A stretch of 64,000 bases of DNA from Candidatus Gallitreponema excrementavium (lineage in GTDB: Bacteria; Spirochaetota; Spirochaetia; Treponematales; Treponemataceae): NCBI GenBank assembly GCA_017694795.1, contig JADIMM010000079.1:1-64000 (forward strand), in the 5' to 3' direction. The position numbers were made by a program, and so were the translations under genes. This document shows positions 54,773 to 63,311 of this stretch, in pieces. Below the pieces are notes generated by a model, which searched no databases, was not told the origin of the DNA, and was given only the letters and a program-made list of their open reading frames with translations. The first letter of the stretch is position 1; the number at the start of each line of letters is the position of its first letter.

Positions 54773-57181
54773 TCAGTTCATTTCCACATAGGTCTTGCCG
54801 GTTCCACCATCTTCAGGCAATGCGTAATAGAATTTTTTTACACCCTTAAAAGCCTTTAGTGTTTCCTGAACCACAGTCTGAAGAACACCTTCTCCTGTAC
54901 CGTGAATAATCGAAAATGCCGACAGATTGTTCAGAATAGCACGCTCCAGTTGCTGTTCCACGGCTTTTCTTGCTTCTTCCACCCGGAAGCCTCTTATATC
55001 AAGCTGAAAGGCCGGTGCAGCTTTAGAAGACATATCCTTGTCATATTCAACAGTGATTTTAGGTGTTACAGGATTTTTCTGTTTCTTCTCCAGCCTGTCC
55101 CCAGTAACAGAAATAGTCATCGAACCGATACTGACCTGCCATTTGTTTTTACCATATTTTCTCTGTATAATCCCGGGCCTCATTCTTTTAGTTCCGTGGT
55201 TTTCATCCTTTACAAAAACTTCATCTCCCGGAGCAAAACCATGAGATTTTAAATCAGAACCGTCAATAAAGTTTTCCCTGGGTATAAGTGAAAGTCTTTC
55301 ATTTTCAATCGCAGATTCTTCATTTTTCAAAGTCTCCGTAATTTTATTCATAAACTCTTTAGCTTCTGTTGTTTTTTCCTTTGTAAGTTCACCTTCCCGG
55401 ATTTTTCTAATAAGGTTTTCCAGCTCCTTTCTTGTTTGCAAAACAAAATCTTCATATTTTTTTATTCCGGATTTTTTTAATTCATTTTCTTTTTGTTTTA
55501 GAGAAAGTTCTTTTAAATCCAATGTTCTTTGCTTCTCAATTAAAACTCTTTGCAATAATTTTTTTTCATTTTCGAGTTTCTCTAATTCCTGATATTTTTC
55601 CCCTAAAGATTGAATCATCTTTGATACATTTGCACGGTCCGATGAAATATATTTTTGAGCCTTGTCAATTATTTCGCCGGGGAGTGAATTCAGTCTTGCT
55701 ATTTCCAAAGCATAACTTTCCCCCGGAACTCCCATAATCATCCTGTAAGTTGGTACAAGATTCTTATCATCAAATTCCATTGATGCGTTTAAAGCATTAT
55801 CCTTAGAATAAATATAATTCTTAAGAACATTTTGATGGGTCGTTGCCATTACAAACTTTGCCCTTTCACTTAAAAAATCAAAAATTGCCATTGCAAGCCC
55901 GCTGCCCTCTTCCGGATCTGTTCCACTACCTATTTCGTCAAGCAGAACAAGAGAATTTTCAGCATTTTCACAAATATAACTTATATTTTTCATTTGAGCA
56001 GAAAAAGTAGACAAAGACTGTTCCAAAGACTGGTTATCCCCTAAATCACCATAAACCCCTTTAAAGAAAGGTAATGACGAGCCTTCCGCAGCAGGAACCG
56101 GAAAACCACACTGGTTAAGAAGGGAAAAAAGTCCCAGGGTTTTCATGGAGACAGTTTTTCCCCCGGTATTAGGACCTGTTATTAAAAGTATTTTTGTATT
56201 TTCCGGTACGATTATATCCACGGGAATTACGGTTCCCTTAAGAAGAGGATGCCTGGCTTTCAGCAGCATAATGCCCTTATTTGCATCTTCGATATAAACA
56301 CAATTTTTTTCCAGACACCATTTTGAAACAGCACAAACTATATCAAAATATTCCATCAGCGAAAGGGCAGTTTTTATTTCGTCAATAAAACCACAAAGTT
56401 TTTCTGTAAGTGTTTTTAATATCTTATGAACCTCTATATGAAATTCATTTTCTTCTTTTACGAGCTCATTATTAAGTTCTACAATTTCAGAAGGTTCAAG
56501 ATAAATTGTCTGTCCTGTTTGAGATACTTCGTGTACAATCCCCTTAATACGACCCTTAAAATTTGCTTTAACAGCTAGCACTGTCCGGCCGTCTCTGTCG
56601 GAAGGAACAGTGGACTGAAAAAAAGGCTTGTAAGATTCCCCGGCTAAATAGGTTTTAACCTGTTTTCCTATATTATTTTTTATAACAGAAATTCTTTTCC
56701 TTATCTCTTTTAAGGCTGGAAGATCCCTCAACTCACCGGCTTCATCAATAACTGAAAAAACCTCGTTACAAGGAACGGTTAAATCAGGAAGCTTACTTAA
56801 TTCTGTTATCAGAATGTTTTTTTCATCTGTGAAATCATTTTTTCTTTCCTCAAGCCATTTTTCCTGGTTCAATAGTCCGATAGCAGATTTAAAAAATAAT
56901 CCCAGTTTTAATATGGAAGAAGATTCAAGACAGAATCCCTTTACTGAAAGAGAATGGATTTCACCGCTTATATTCTCCCAGCCGGTAACACGGAATAAAT
57001 TATTTTTTTTATAAACATTCGTCCATGCCAAACAGAAATTCTTTGTTTTCCGGATTTGTTCAAAATCAGTCGATGGAACAATTTTTTTTAATTTTTCTGC
57101 ACCTTCTGATGAAACACAGTAAGCACAGATATTATTAATTACTTTGTCAAATTCCAATAAGCTTAAAGTTTCCGAGTTCAT
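54773..57181 (-). CDS. mutS2: Endonuclease MutS2
   Basis: MutS2 is a MutS-family ATPase with an Smr nuclease domain, linked to recombination control and, in Bacillus, ribosome rescue. The 802-aa protein has the core domain, Walker A (GPNTGGKTVSMK), Walker B region LVLLDEIGSGTDPEEG, a long coiled coil (about 510-600) and the Smr domain at the C-terminus (LDIRGFRVEEA and HGTGEGVL). The start overlaps the rsgA stop by 4 bp (ATGA). Confidence 0.95.
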   Translation of the reverse strand: MNSETLSLLEFDKVINNICAYCVSSEGAEKLKKIVPSTDFEQIRKTKNFCLAWTNVYKKNNLFRVTGWENISGEIHSLSVKGFCLESSSILKLGLFFKSAIGLLNQEKWLEERKNDFTDEKNILITELSKLPDLTVPCNEVFSVIDEAGELRDLPALKEIRKRISVIKNNIGKQVKTYLAGESYKPFFQSTVPSDRDGRTVLAVKANFKGRIKGIVHEVSQTGQTIYLEPSEIVELNNELVKEENEFHIEVHKILKTLTEKLCGFIDEIKTALSLMEYFDIVCAVSKWCLEKNCVYIEDANKGIMLLKARHPLLKGTVIPVDIIVPENTKILLITGPNTGGKTVSMKTLGLFSLLNQCGFPVPAAEGSSLPFFKGVYGDLGDNQSLEQSLSTFSAQMKNISYICENAENSLVLLDEIGSGTDPEEGSGLAMAIFDFLSERAKFVMATTHQNVLKNYIYSKDNALNASMEFDDKNLVPTYRMIMGVPGESYALEIARLNSLPGEIIDKAQKYISSDRANVSKMIQSLGEKYQELEKLENEKKLLQRVLIEKQRTLDLKELSLKQKENELKKSGIKKYEDFVLQTRKELENLIRKIREGELTKEKTTEAKEFMNKITETLKNEESAIENERLSLIPRENFIDGSDLKSHGFAPGDEVFVKDENHGTKRMRPGIIQRKYGKNKWQVSIGSMTISVTGDRLEKKQKNPVTPKITVEYDKDMSSKAAPAFQLDIRGFRVEEARKAVEQQLERAILNNLSAFSIIHGTGEGVLQTVVQETLKAFKGVKKFYYALPEDGGTGKTYVEMN

Positions 57182-58137
57182 TTTTTTATTTTTTTACCAA
57201 AACCCATTTTTTGTTTTTCTTCTTCCAGTTCTTCTTTCAAATTAAGATATGACTCAAACCGGTCTTCCAAAATAACCCCAGAATAGATTGCTTCCTGAAT
57301 TTTACAGCCGCTTTCTGTTGTATGGGTACAGGACGCCCCATAAGAGCACTGCCCCCAAAGATCAGCCATTTCAGGAAAGAAATGAATCAAATCTGTACTG
57401 TCAATACCACCGGGAATAAAATTCCTCACTCCCGGTGTGTCAATCAAATCGAATTTTATATTCTGGAAATTAATATGAAGCAAAACACCCTTTGTAGTTG
57501 TATGGGCCCCTCTGTCATGTTTGATACTTAACTCCCCGGTTTTGAGATTAACAGTGCCGTCCAAGGCATTTATTATACTTGACTTGCCGACACCGGACTG
57601 TCCTACCAGAACAGAAAGTTTATTTTCCAATACCGCAGTCAATTTGTCCAAACCGCTTTTTTTTCTGGCTGAAACTTTAAACACTGTATATCCCAGCCTT
57701 TCCCATTCCCTTATTCTTAATTCATCGTCAACAGATAATTCCAAATCAATTTTATTGACAACAATTATGGTATTGATTCTTTCTACTGCCCCCTGTACCA
57801 AAACACGGTCAACAAAACGCGGCCTAAAGGGCGGATTACGGGGAGTTGTAACACAAATCAGGTTATCAATATTGGAGGCAATCAGCTGAAGATTTTTTCC
57901 TTTCTGATTAAACCTTGAAAAAGCATTTTTTCTTTTTTTTAGATTTACTATCTGTCCTTTCCCAAAATCGAGTGGGTCTATCTCTATTTCAACATTGTCC
58001 CCTGGACAAAGGGGATTATAATACCCCAGGCTTTCTTTAAGGATTTTTCCTTTTATTGAGCAGTTCCGCAACTTATTGTCATCACATTCCACAAGGAATG
58101 AATTAACGGTGGATTCTATAACTTTTCCCGCAATCAT
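57178..58137 (-). CDS. rsgA: Ribosome small-subunit-dependent GTPase RsgA
   Basis: RsgA checks late 30S assembly. The 319-aa protein has an OB-fold, then the circularly permuted GTPase (NKIDLE as G4 first, then GQSGVGKSSIIN as G1, then DTPG as G3), and the zinc site (C-x4-C-x-H-x5-C in the CSYGASCTHTTESGC stretch). ATG 58137 overlaps the murI stop (ATGA) and gives the normal N-terminus MIAGKVIES. The 13 open codons before it lie in murI. Confidence 0.95.
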   Translation of the reverse strand: MIAGKVIESTVNSFLVECDDNKLRNCSIKGKILKESLGYYNPLCPGDNVEIEIDPLDFGKGQIVNLKKRKNAFSRFNQKGKNLQLIASNIDNLICVTTPRNPPFRPRFVDRVLVQGAVERINTIIVVNKIDLELSVDDELRIREWERLGYTVFKVSARKKSGLDKLTAVLENKLSVLVGQSGVGKSSIINALDGTVNLKTGELSIKHDRGAHTTTKGVLLHINFQNIKFDLIDTPGVRNFIPGGIDSTDLIHFFPEMADLWGQCSYGASCTHTTESGCKIQEAIYSGVILEDRFESYLNLKEELEEEKQKMGFGKKIKK

Positions 58138-58949
58138 TTGAGGATTCCCCCCCACAAAAAATTCAGTTTTCCGCACAAATCCTTGTAGTGACTGTCAGTA
58201 TTATTTTTATCTTCATTCTCCTGTCCTGAAATATAAACAACGGGGGTTCCGGATTTTTTTTCTGCTTCAGGATATTTTTCTGAAAGTTTTACAGCCTGGT
58301 TTACCACGCCTTCCAAAGAATCAATAACTTTTATCTCCGGCTCAAACATATTTTTAAATTCTCCGGTCATCCGCAGAAAATGGGTACAGGCAAGGATTAC
58401 AGTATCAACATTTTTATTTTTAAATTCTGTAAAACATGGCTCAAGGGCCTTGTATTTTTCCTCCGGACTTGAAGAGTCAAGTCTTGTCTCGATAAACCGG
58501 ATAAGGTTTGAATCCCCCCGCTTAACCACTATGCAATCGCCTGCAAATTTTCTGATAAGTTCCCCGGTATATTTATGACTAATAGTTCTCTCCGTAGCCA
58601 AAAGACCTATAATCCGGTTTCTGGTCAATTGACGGGCAGTTTTTATTGCAGGTACTGTCCCTACAAATTCCACTGAAGGAAACCCGGCCCTGAGGCTCTC
58701 CAAGGCTGCAACGGACATAGTATTGCAGGCAACAACAATGACCTCAGGGGAAAACTTCTCAATCAATAGTGCAACCCCTTTGCAGGCATTTTCTATGATT
58801 TCCGAATCTGTTTTTTCGCCATATGGAAAATTCCTGGTATCTGCATAATAAACACAGTTATTAAATCCTGTCACCTTTACCAGCTCCTGCAGATAGGGCA
58901 ATCCCCCAACCCCGGAATCCATAAAAGCGAAAGTACACTTTTTCTCCAC
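58134..58949 (-). CDS. murI: Glutamate racemase
   Basis: MurI makes D-glutamate for peptidoglycan. The 271-aa protein has the N-terminal DSGVGG motif and both catalytic cysteines: VACNTMS (proton abstraction from one face) and ILACTHF (the other). The start is GTG 58949 behind AGGATA. It lies in an operon with rsgA, mutS2 and an upstream zinc-ribbon gene. Confidence 0.95.
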   Translation of the reverse strand: MEKKCTFAFMDSGVGGLPYLQELVKVTGFNNCVYYADTRNFPYGEKTDSEIIENACKGVALLIEKFSPEVIVVACNTMSVAALESLRAGFPSVEFVGTVPAIKTARQLTRNRIIGLLATERTISHKYTGELIRKFAGDCIVVKRGDSNLIRFIETRLDSSSPEEKYKALEPCFTEFKNKNVDTVILACTHFLRMTGEFKNMFEPEIKVIDSLEGVVNQAVKLSEKYPEAEKKSGTPVVYISGQENEDKNNTDSHYKDLCGKLNFLWGGILK

Positions 58950-58958
58950 AATTATATC

Positions 58959-59237
58959 CTAATCATTAAAAAGAGCATTAAAAGCAGACTTTGAATCTGC
59001 AGGTTTATTTCCGGCCTTATCAGATGCGGTTTCGGAATAAACAAAATATTCACAGAAATTAGACTTTTCTTTATCCATAACCCTTTCTGCCTGGGATTCA
59101 TTACAGTCATTATACGCCCCGGGACAGAAAAACCTGCAGTTTTTGCACACCTTTAAATCCCTGCCGCATTTGGGACAGACATCATTCCGGGATACTTTGG
59201 AAATTCCCGCCGGATTTTCCCCACAAAACCAACACAT
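58959..59237 (-). CDS. Small multi-CxxC zinc-ribbon protein
   Basis: This 92-aa protein begins MCWFCGENP and has further cysteine pairs (CPKCGRDLKVCKNC and FCPGAYNDC), enough for two zinc sites, followed by an acidic tail. The frame allows ATG 59255 or ATG 59237. The second is chosen because a TTGACT-17-TATTAT promoter on the same strand would start transcription at about 59237, beyond the first ATG. No Shine-Dalgarno sequence is present. The function is unknown; context with murI-rsgA-mutS2 gives no clear clue. Confidence 0.72.
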   Translation of the reverse strand: MCWFCGENPAGISKVSRNDVCPKCGRDLKVCKNCRFFCPGAYNDCNESQAERVMDKEKSNFCEYFVYSETASDKAGNKPADSKSAFNALFND

Positions 59238-59243
59238 AATGCT

Positions 59244-59272
59244 ATAATATCCCATCAGGGGACATAAGTCAA
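59244..59272 (-). promoter_or_regulatory. Candidate promoter giving a leaderless mRNA for zinc ribbon-murI-rsgA-mutS2
   Basis: TTGACT (59272-59267), a 17-nt spacer and TATTAT (59249-59244) end 6 nt before ATG 59237. Confidence 0.65.
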
Positions 59273-59328
59273 ATGTGTAAAAATGCGAAATCCCAGGTTA
59301 AAGTAAAATCGGTTTTAAGGAGAATAAA

Positions 59329-59922
59329 TTGACATTCAATGATTTGTGTACTTATCCGGGCTGTATAAATCTGAAACTCAGTAATTTTGACTATTGCATC
59401 AATCATATTCCGGAAAAAGAAAAAATACAGGAAGCCATCGAAAGGGAAATAACAATGAAACCGTCTTTGTCAGAATCCAGGGCAAACGGGCTCTTTGTAG
59501 ACACAAGAAGCTGGGCAAGAAAAAAGTTTACCTGCTGCACATTTTTAAACAGTCAATTTAAAAACGTTGACTTTTCCGAAACAAAATTAAGAATGTGCAT
59601 ATTTGACTTTTCTACTTTTGAGAACTGTAATTTTAAAAAATCAGATATACAGTTTTCGTCATTTGCAGGCTCACAATTCATAAACTGCGATTTTACCGGT
59701 TCGGATATTTTGCAAACCAACTTTAACGACATAACCGCAAAGGAGACAAATTTTAATGACTCGGATTTATATAATTCATCATTTATCCAGGCAAAGTTAT
59801 CAAATACAATGTTCCGGAACTGCAACCTGAAAAAAACAGTATTTATCAGGGATTTTGAAGAACAAGTTTCGTTTAAATTTTCAAATACCAGGGAAGCCAT
59901 ATTCAATCAGGAGGATATTTAA
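59329..59922 (+). CDS. Pentapeptide-repeat protein with N-terminal CCCH zinc-like motif
   Basis: The 197-aa protein has a small N-terminal cysteine/histidine cluster (Cys7, Cys12, Cys23, His26), then from about residue 65 a run of pentapeptide repeats (A/C-D/N-L/F-x-x units such as NCDFTGSD, NFNDSD, NSSFIQ) that form a right-handed square beta helix. It starts at TTG 59329 behind AAGGAG and overlaps the next gene by one base (TAATG). Pentapeptide proteins include DNA mimics that shield gyrase, but many have no known role. The function here is open. Confidence 0.82.
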   Translation: MTFNDLCTYPGCINLKLSNFDYCINHIPEKEKIQEAIEREITMKPSLSESRANGLFVDTRSWARKKFTCCTFLNSQFKNVDFSETKLRMCIFDFSTFENCNFKKSDIQFSSFAGSQFINCDFTGSDILQTNFNDITAKETNFNDSDLYNSSFIQAKLSNTMFRNCNLKKTVFIRDFEEQVSFKFSNTREAIFNQEDI

Positions 59923-60533
59923 TGACGGTTTTTTTTCATTTTTCCGTTGAAGGTTTTTCAAACAGCTATATTGTGGTTAATCTCAACACAAAAACGGCTC
60001 TTTTTGTAGACCCTGGATTTGTAGACCCTCTGATGATCTCTCATATCGAAGATAACGGATACACACCCAAGGGCATTCTTGTCACCCACAGCCACTATAA
60101 TCATATAAGAGGAGTTAGTACTCTTTTAAAAATTTATGATATCCCTGTTTTTGCAGCTGAGGCAGAAATTGCAGGGCATAAAACAAATATGGTTTCAGGT
60201 GACGGTTTTTTTCATTGTGCAGGATTCGATATCGGCCATTACTCTGTCCCCGGTCACTCCCCGGATTCATTAATGTATAAGATTAGGTTTTTGTTATTCT
60301 CTGGAGATGCCTTGGTAGCAGGGGGAATAGGTTCCACCAACGGATATTACGGCTGTGAAATTCTGAGAAAAACGATTAACAACAAAATAATAAATCTCCC
60401 CGAAGAAACAATAATTCTTCCGGGGTACGGACCGCCGTCTACAATAAAGGCAGAAAAGAATTTCAATTTTATGTTGAAAAACCCGCCTCAGGAATATAAC
60501 AGAAAAGAACTTCACAAAGAAAGGGATTATTAG
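59922..60533 (+). CDS. Metallo-beta-lactamase-fold protein with altered metal ligands
   Basis: This 203-aa protein has the MBL fold of glyoxalase II-like hydrolases. The metal motif HxHxDH appears as THSHYNHIRG (His56, His58, Asn60, His61), so the Asp that normally binds the second metal and activates water is Asn. The next ligands His112 (VPGHSPDS) and Asp129 (FSGDAL) are kept, but the last His of the usual LPGHG is Tyr169 (LPGYGPPST). Two metal-site changes suggest a one-metal or inactive protein. It is translationally coupled to the pentapeptide gene and overlaps the convergent gene by 4 bp. Confidence 0.88.
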   Translation: MTVFFHFSVEGFSNSYIVVNLNTKTALFVDPGFVDPLMISHIEDNGYTPKGILVTHSHYNHIRGVSTLLKIYDIPVFAAEAEIAGHKTNMVSGDGFFHCAGFDIGHYSVPGHSPDSLMYKIRFLLFSGDALVAGGIGSTNGYYGCEILRKTINNKIINLPEETIILPGYGPPSTIKAEKNFNFMLKNPPQEYNRKELHKERDY

Positions 60534-62347
60534 TCAGGTTTAAATTTCCACAAGTATACCAAATTGCTTCTGCCTGCTTCCAATCCCCAGCGGGAAAAAA
60601 GGTAATCCGAAATATTTTTGTTTGCCGTAAAAACAGCTTCCTTTCCTGCATTCTTTATGTATTCTATGTGGGATTCGTATTCCTTGACTTCTTCCAACTG
60701 GGAACACACATAATCAGTAAAATGATTTATAAGTTTATCATATTCCAACTGGGTCATATATGCCATGAATTCGTTGTGCATCAAATACAAATCGCCGTCG
60801 TTGTACTGTAAAGAAGGAACAGCCTCGTAATAAGCCTTGAGAAAAGAAATTAATCCCGGATCTGCATTGTTGTATTCTTCGGCTACTTTTTTTCTGAACG
60901 CTTCATCAATAAAAAAAAGACCGTGAAAACATTCATGGGCAAAAAACAGTTTCCGCCTGTACAGCTCGGACTCAACTGAAAAGGAAATCACCCCGCCGGT
61001 TCCAGCCTCGTACAAGTTTCCACCTGAAGATTCTGAATCAAAAGAATCCGGATCAGGGGCTGTTTTTTTAATTATTTGATTCTCCAGAAGAATTTCTTTC
61101 AGAAGAATTTCCTCATCATTAAGCAAAATATTCTGTGTTTCTGCCAAGGAAAAAAACTCGGCAAGTTTGGAAGCATTGAAATCATTGGCATTAAAAGCCC
61201 TTAAAGAATCCAGCGCCTCTCCCTCTAAAATTGTCCCGGCAGTCTGTTTTTTTTCCACAAAGGCTCCAAGCCTCTTAAACATCAAATCCTGAAAATCATA
61301 AGAGGCTGTATCAATCAGGATAAGATCCGGGAATCTGTCCCAACAATAAATTTCAAAATCCTTATTTCTCCAGTTTAAAGGATTATTTTTTATAATGAGA
61401 CCTGGATCTATCGGAATCGGAGGAACAATAAAATAATCATTTTTAGCTGGCTCTGATTCAGTCTTAAATTCTTTTTCCGGAGAAAAATAAAACCCCGTAA
61501 CAAATTCCACGTCCTTATCAATTGTAATTTCACCTTTCAGGGATTGCAAAAAATTCCCCGGTATTGTGCAATGATAATCTTTTACAGTACAAAGAATGGT
61601 CATTCCTGTATTTATTTCATTAAAATTTATTTGAACCTTTGGTACTTCTGAAACAGAATTATCCTGTTTTAAATCCGTTCCCACCATTGTAGAAACTTCG
61701 ATATTTATTGAGTAACTACCAGTTTCAGTGTAATCTTCGATCAACAAAGACAGGGGTAAATCTGTAAAAGTTCCCCCTCCTTTTTTCATCCCATAGGTAA
61801 GAATGGTTTCATGGAATTTACTCGTTTTTTTCCAGCCGTAAAAAGAACAGGAATTCTCGATGGAATTTATTTTTATAAACTGGGAATCCGGAACTATACC
61901 ATCATCCCAAACCCCAAAAACTACGAGCCCGGCAGGTTTTCTTCCGTTTAAATCCACCGGAAGGACGATATCAATATTCCTGTATTCACCAGGTGGATTT
62001 TCGATAAAAAAATTATCTTCCCTGTAGGCGGAAACAGGCAAGGCTCCGTCATCTTCAAATTCGTCACTGTAAAAAAAACTACAAATTATTTTTTTAGGAA
62101 ACTCTCCTGAAATGGAAAGACTCACTTTAATCCCGTCTTTTGTGAATGCAAAATCTCCGGAAAACAAATAAACCCCGGGAGATGGAATCCCCGGATTCAA
62201 TTCCGGGAAAATAAGAGCGGACTCTGCGGCCATGTTCAAAGGTATGAGGGTACCGGGAAAAAGGCCGGTAACAGATTTATCCACAGGAAAAACAATGCCA
62301 GTGAAAAACCCTGTTACACAGAAAATAAACAACAATGTTTTTTTCAT
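60530..62347 (-). CDS. Predicted secreted zinc metalloprotease (gluzincin-like), 605 aa
   Basis: A signal peptide (residues 1-21, LLFIFCVTGFFTGIV) leads a large beta-rich N-terminal part (about 25-340). The C-terminal helical domain has HECFH (His471, Glu472, His475), the HExxH zinc motif, and about 50 residues later NEFMAYM, which could give the third ligand Glu as in gluzincins. The ATG at 62347 lies 3 nt after the stop of the upstream gene. The substrate is unknown. A family name is not assigned. Confidence 0.75.
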   Translation of the reverse strand: MKKTLLFIFCVTGFFTGIVFPVDKSVTGLFPGTLIPLNMAAESALIFPELNPGIPSPGVYLFSGDFAFTKDGIKVSLSISGEFPKKIICSFFYSDEFEDDGALPVSAYREDNFFIENPPGEYRNIDIVLPVDLNGRKPAGLVVFGVWDDGIVPDSQFIKINSIENSCSFYGWKKTSKFHETILTYGMKKGGGTFTDLPLSLLIEDYTETGSYSINIEVSTMVGTDLKQDNSVSEVPKVQINFNEINTGMTILCTVKDYHCTIPGNFLQSLKGEITIDKDVEFVTGFYFSPEKEFKTESEPAKNDYFIVPPIPIDPGLIIKNNPLNWRNKDFEIYCWDRFPDLILIDTASYDFQDLMFKRLGAFVEKKQTAGTILEGEALDSLRAFNANDFNASKLAEFFSLAETQNILLNDEEILLKEILLENQIIKKTAPDPDSFDSESSGGNLYEAGTGGVISFSVESELYRRKLFFAHECFHGLFFIDEAFRKKVAEEYNNADPGLISFLKAYYEAVPSLQYNDGDLYLMHNEFMAYMTQLEYDKLINHFTDYVCSQLEEVKEYESHIEYIKNAGKEAVFTANKNISDYLFSRWGLEAGRSNLVYLWKFKPD

Positions 62348-62350
62348 AAA

Positions 62351-63133
62351 TCAGGATCTGAGGTTTATTACAGTTTTGGCAAGCTGTTCTGCTATTTTAA
62401 ATTTACGCTGTGCATCAAGCATTCCGTCAATCCTTAAAAGGCTGTCAAAAAAACCTTCAAAGCCGGAAGGAAGTATATCCAGGGCATGTACCTGTTCATT
62501 GCAGGACTTGTGGGAGGGTTCGAATTTATGGTTTACCATAAACAAAACCGAAGTTACAAATTTTAAGTAACCGGAAAGAGATACCTGATAAAAAAAAGCG
62601 TCATTTTGGACAGCCGCAGCCCCCAAATCCATAAGATAATGCTCCATAGTGGTCTGGTAAAAATCACGCATTTTATTCCAAAACACATCAGGAAGATTTT
62701 CCAGCTGCTTTCTGACCTTAACAATCCAACCGGATTTGTTGAACAGGATTTCACTGTTGAGAAGCCTGTAAAAACCATATGTACCAGAATCTTTAAGTCG
62801 CCACAAATTCTCGCAATCTGAAGCTGCAATCCCCAAATTCGTCCCTACTTTATTCATGCTCTTATATTCTATTCTCACAGGAATATCTTCCAGCATAACA
62901 CGGTCTTTTGTTCCTAAAGGAGAAGTCTCAAACATTGAAGCATTGGGAAAAACGGATGTCCGTTCATCAATTCCGGGCATTTCCCCTTCATAATAAACAT
63001 CAAAAATCAATGCAAAATATGAATCCAGAAAATCCACCCGGGCTGTTTCATTAAGACAAATACATTCCACCCCGGGCCACCTGGAGATTACTGAAAAAAT
63101 CTCTTCTGTTATCTTTTTTACTTTCATGTTCAT
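62351..63133 (-). CDS. Nucleotidyltransferase-like (DUF4037-like) protein
   Basis: This 260-aa soluble protein has the layout I associate with DUF4037-type nucleotidyltransferase-fold proteins: an N-terminal alpha/beta part with acidic residues (RVDFLDSYFALIFDVYYEG) and a C-terminal helical part (KFEPSHKSCNEQVHALDIL). The typical GS-x-D catalytic motif is not obvious, so activity is uncertain. ATG 63133 follows AAGGAG. It is first in an operon with the metalloprotease gene. Confidence 0.6.
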   Translation of the reverse strand: MNMKVKKITEEIFSVISRWPGVECICLNETARVDFLDSYFALIFDVYYEGEMPGIDERTSVFPNASMFETSPLGTKDRVMLEDIPVRIEYKSMNKVGTNLGIAASDCENLWRLKDSGTYGFYRLLNSEILFNKSGWIVKVRKQLENLPDVFWNKMRDFYQTTMEHYLMDLGAAAVQNDAFFYQVSLSGYLKFVTSVLFMVNHKFEPSHKSCNEQVHALDILPSGFEGFFDSLLRIDGMLDAQRKFKIAEQLAKTVINLRS

Positions 63134-63168
63134 AATTTTTCTCCTTGCACTAAAAAAGCACCGGGTGA

Positions 63169-63177
63169 ATTATACCA
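63169..63177 (-). promoter_or_regulatory. Extended -10 promoter for the nucleotidyltransferase-like gene
   Basis: The minus strand carries TGGTATAAT (63177-63169), an extended -10 element. The -35 region is weak (TTTTGG, 17 nt upstream). Confidence 0.5.
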
Positions 63178-63273
63178 TGATTTTTGAAATACCAAAAGAT
63201 TTTTTTCAACGAAGCTGAAATATTGGAACCTGCAACATGCCGCTTGTTTTTTATGGCTTTACTGTATGATTTA

Positions 63274-63282
63274 TGGTATAAT
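63274..63282 (+). promoter_or_regulatory. Extended -10 promoter for the OPT transporter gene
   Basis: The plus strand carries TGGTATAAT (63274-63282), 29 nt before the ATG, with no good -35 box. The same 12-base word ATGGTATAATTC occurs on both strands of this divergent gap. Confidence 0.55.
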
Positions 63283-63311
63283 TCCGGAAGATTATTTTTT
63301 ACAGGTGAAAT

